From Candidatus Hydrothermota bacterium (lineage in GTDB: Bacteria; Hydrothermota; Hydrothermia; B15-G9): 5,328 nt of DNA. Under the pieces are notes generated by a model, which saw only the letters and a list, made by a program, of their open reading frames with translations, did not search any database and was not told where the DNA came from. The DNA is taken from the NCBI GenBank assembly GCA_003645975.1, contig QNDP01000122.1:1-5328 (forward strand), read 5' to 3'. Every line of letters begins with the position of its first letter. Position 1 is the first letter of the stretch. Position numbers and translations under genes: made by a program. This document shows, piece after piece, positions 3,804 to 5,328 of the stretch.

Positions 3804-5328
3804 ATGAATAGCCGGTTTTACAAGCCGGTCATATATGGGTTAGTGCTGAGTTTCATAGTGGCTGTATCTTTGAAAGCGCAGCTCAAAGCCATCGGAAGCA
3901 AGGGTGAAATGTCAGCGGATAAAATAGACAATGTGGCTGCGGTGCAATCAGATGACAAGAGTGTCCCTCCTTACTTGAACTACCAAGGATTCATAGTTTC
4001 CACTGATGGAGATACCGTTGCAATTACAGACACGCTCCCAATGAGGTTCTCTATCTATGACTCATTAGTTGCAGGACACCGCCTTTGGGGACCCTCACTG
4101 GATACGGTAGCTGTCATAGGCGGATTCTTTAACGCCAGACTCGGTCCAATAGACCCCTCTATCTTCACTGGTCGAGAACTCTTCCTCGAGGTTGAAATAA
4201 ACTACAACGGGACATGGTATAGGATGACGCCACGAAAACCCATTGGCACAGTCGGTTACGCTATGAGAGCACTTATCGGTGGCGGCTGGCACGAACAGAA
4301 CACCAATTCATATACTTACAACTTCGTTGGAATAGGAACTAACATGCCTGCCTACAATTTGCATGTTGAGGGTGATGCCTACATAACGGGAGATATCCTT
4401 GTGGATCATGATATTACAGTCAATGGGATGGTCGATATCGGAGAGGATCTGGATGTCGCCAGAGACGCCTACATAGGGCAAACGCTCTATGTCAACAACA
4501 TCGACCCCTTTGGTGGGGCTAACTCGATAGCATTTTCCGCTCCAATAAGCGTGCGACAGATATTTGTCGATTGGATTGATCCGCGGACACTGAACGAGGT
4601 CAATTTCTCGGCTCCTGTGCGTGTTGGTCAGATTTATGTCGATTGGATCGATCCGGACAGCTTGAATACGGTCAACTTCTCGGCCCCGATAAGAGTGGAG
4701 CAGGTCTATACCGACTGGATAGATCCGCTGAACGGCGACACGGTCTATTTCAGTGCCCCGATTTGGGCGCCGAACCTTGGTGAGGTGATGATACCGGAGA
4801 CCATAAGGACAACACAGATTTTTGTTGATTGGATAGATCCTCGTAGTGGTGGTGTTGTGCAGTTCTCTGCTCCGATAAGGGTGCCAGGCTATGTGGAAAC
4901 TGACACAGTATATGCATGGGCGGGTTATTTCGACAAGATAGATCCCAGAAGTTGGGACTATATCATGTTTTCCGCTCCAATATCTGTCGATCAGATATAC
5001 ACTAATGCGATTGATGCGATTACGGATACGGGGAAGATATATTTCTCAAGTCCTATCAGAGTCGATTCGATATTCTCACACCAGATCTATGTTGACTGGA
5101 TAGACCCGCTGAGCGGCGATACGGTCTATTTCAGTGCCCCGATTTGGGCGCCGAACCTTGGCCAAGCCGAGATACCGGATACAATCATAGTGAGCCAGAT
5201 TTATGTTAACTGGATTGATCCGAGAAATGACTCTTTGGTGAGGTTCTCTGCTCCAATTTTGGCCCACAAAGCCTATATCAACTACATCGATCCTTATGAC
5301 TGGCCGTTTGTCGAGTTCTCTGCTCCGA
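3804..5328 (+). CDS. Predicted exported fibre-like repeat protein (3' end beyond window)
   Basis: Reading from ATG 3804, the frame stays open for 508 codons to the window edge. The start has AGGAGG at 3791-3796, spacing 7 nt. Residues 1-25 look like a signal peptide (basic start, hydrophobic 9-22, possible cleavage after LKA). Residues 57-156 (YLNYQGF ... LFLEVEI ... MTPRKPIGTVGYAMRA) match an N-terminal domain familiar from large secreted proteins of uncultured and FCB-type bacteria. Residues 174-190 carry the fibre-type motif FVGIGT ... NLHVEG, and 190-230 are a short-period GD/V/I-rich stretch that looks beta-helical. From residue 227 on there are at least ten copies of a roughly 24-residue unit, core QIYVDWIDP plus FSAPIRV. 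The function is unknown; an elongated surface or extracellular fibre is inferred. The C-terminus, where a sorting signal or chaperone domain might be, is not visible. Confidence 0.88.
   Translation, partial: MNSRFYKPVIYGLVLSFIVAVSLKAQLKAIGSKGEMSADKIDNVAAVQSDDKSVPPYLNYQGFIVSTDGDTVAITDTLPMRFSIYDSLVAGHRLWGPSLDTVAVIGGFFNARLGPIDPSIFTGRELFLEVEINYNGTWYRMTPRKPIGTVGYAMRALIGGGWHEQNTNSYTYNFVGIGTNMPAYNLHVEGDAYITGDILVDHDITVNGMVDIGEDLDVARDAYIGQTLYVNNIDPFGGANSIAFSAPISVRQIFVDWIDPRTLNEVNFSAPVRVGQIYVDWIDPDSLNTVNFSAPIRVEQVYTDWIDPLNGDTVYFSAPIWAPNLGEVMIPETIRTTQIFVDWIDPRSGGVVQFSAPIRVPGYVETDTVYAWAGYFDKIDPRSWDYIMFSAPISVDQIYTNAIDAITDTGKIYFSSPIRVDSIFSHQIYVDWIDPLSGDTVYFSAPIWAPNLGQAEIPDTIIVSQIYVNWIDPRNDSLVRFSAPILAHKAYINYIDPYDWPFVEFSAP
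4713..4781 (+). repeat. Near-identical intragenic duplicate, copy 1
   Basis: This 69-bp stretch matches 5094-5162 at 65 of 69 positions, including an identical run of 41 bp. Other units in the array encode the same FSAP residues with different codons. The pair therefore points to recent duplication or gene conversion rather than selection on protein sequence alone. The copies are 381 bp (127 codons, four units) apart. Confidence 0.85.
5094..5162 (+). repeat. Near-identical intragenic duplicate, copy 2
   Basis: Partner of 4713-4781, with 65 of 69 bases shared. Differences are at synonymous or mild positions (one Asn/Ser change). After the shared block the two copies diverge quickly (GEVMIPETI against GQAEIPDTI). 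Confidence 0.85.

Larger units (their letters stand above)
4482..5328 (+). repeat. Coding tandem repeat, core 72 bp / 24 residues, at least 10 units
   Basis: Units begin at residues 227, 251, 275, 299, 337, 371, 396, 426, 464 and 488 of the exported protein. Each has an aromatic/aliphatic strand with (D/N)(W/Y)IDP, a variable 4-6 residue turn, then a (V/I)xFSAPI strand. Three units are exactly or close to 24 residues; two (from 299 and 426) carry a 14-residue insertion WAPNLG ... IP(E/D)TI, giving 38 residues. Units from 371 and 396 are the most diverged (FDKIDP, NAIDAI). The alternating hydrophobic pattern fits a beta-solenoid or trimeric beta fibre, which is inference. The array continues past the window. 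Confidence 0.9.

Noticed and set aside
4095..4292. Minus-strand frame inside the repeat-protein gene
   Set aside because: It is antisense to a clear signal-peptide and repeat-coding frame that is open throughout; no ribosome site or family.
5076..5267. Minus-strand frame across the repeat array
   Set aside because: It arises from the regular repeat on the opposite strand; no independent support.
4482..5328. CRISPR-like or noncoding satellite array
   Set aside because: The period is a multiple of three, divergence is mainly at codon third positions, and the protein frame is continuous.

Overview
The window looks bacterial. It carries two strong sigma-70-type promoters, strong Shine-Dalgarno sites, a bacterial-style TruA, and a minus-strand operon of polyamine genes. 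The lineage cannot be fixed from this sequence. An archaeal-type pyruvoyl arginine decarboxylase, a class 1b AdoMet decarboxylase and a secreted 'NYQG / MTPR / VGIGT..LHV' repeat protein together suggest a deep-branching or candidate-phylum bacterium, perhaps FCB-like. That is inference.

Layout. Positions 1-552 (+) are the C-terminal part of truA, cut by the window edge. After a 3-base convergent gap comes a four-gene operon on the minus strand, read from right to left. It consists of speD (AdoMet decarboxylase, 2745-3182), a thermospermine/agmatine-type aminopropyltransferase (1828-2739), pdaD (pyruvoyl arginine decarboxylase, 1383-1856) and a canonical spermidine synthase (556-1386). Spacing is very tight: a 5-nt gap, a 29-nt overlap, then a GTGA start/stop overlap. 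The operon is driven by a perfect-consensus promoter (TTGACA-17-TATAAT, 3400-3428). Its leader of about 210 nt contains one or two possible small ORFs.

Positions 3284-3803 are a divergent intergenic region. It holds that promoter, a second promoter on the plus strand (TTGACT-17-TATATT, 3648-3676) and a 5' UTR of about 120 nt with a possible hairpin. The second promoter feeds a long plus-strand reading frame from 3804 that is still open at the window end (508 codons seen). It encodes a predicted exported protein with an N-terminal surface-protein domain, a 'VGIGT..LHV' fibre-type segment and at least ten copies of a roughly 24-residue repeat (QIYVDWIDP ... FSAPIRV). Two of these copies are almost identical at DNA level.

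How the genes work together: PdaD makes agmatine from arginine and SpeD makes decarboxylated AdoMet, the aminopropyl donor. Two different aminopropyltransferases can then act on agmatine, putrescine or spermidine. No agmatine ureohydrolase or deiminase lies in the window. The route is therefore either Thermus-like (aminopropylagmatine first) or completed by genes elsewhere. The surface repeat protein is transcribed separately and has no visible link to polyamines.
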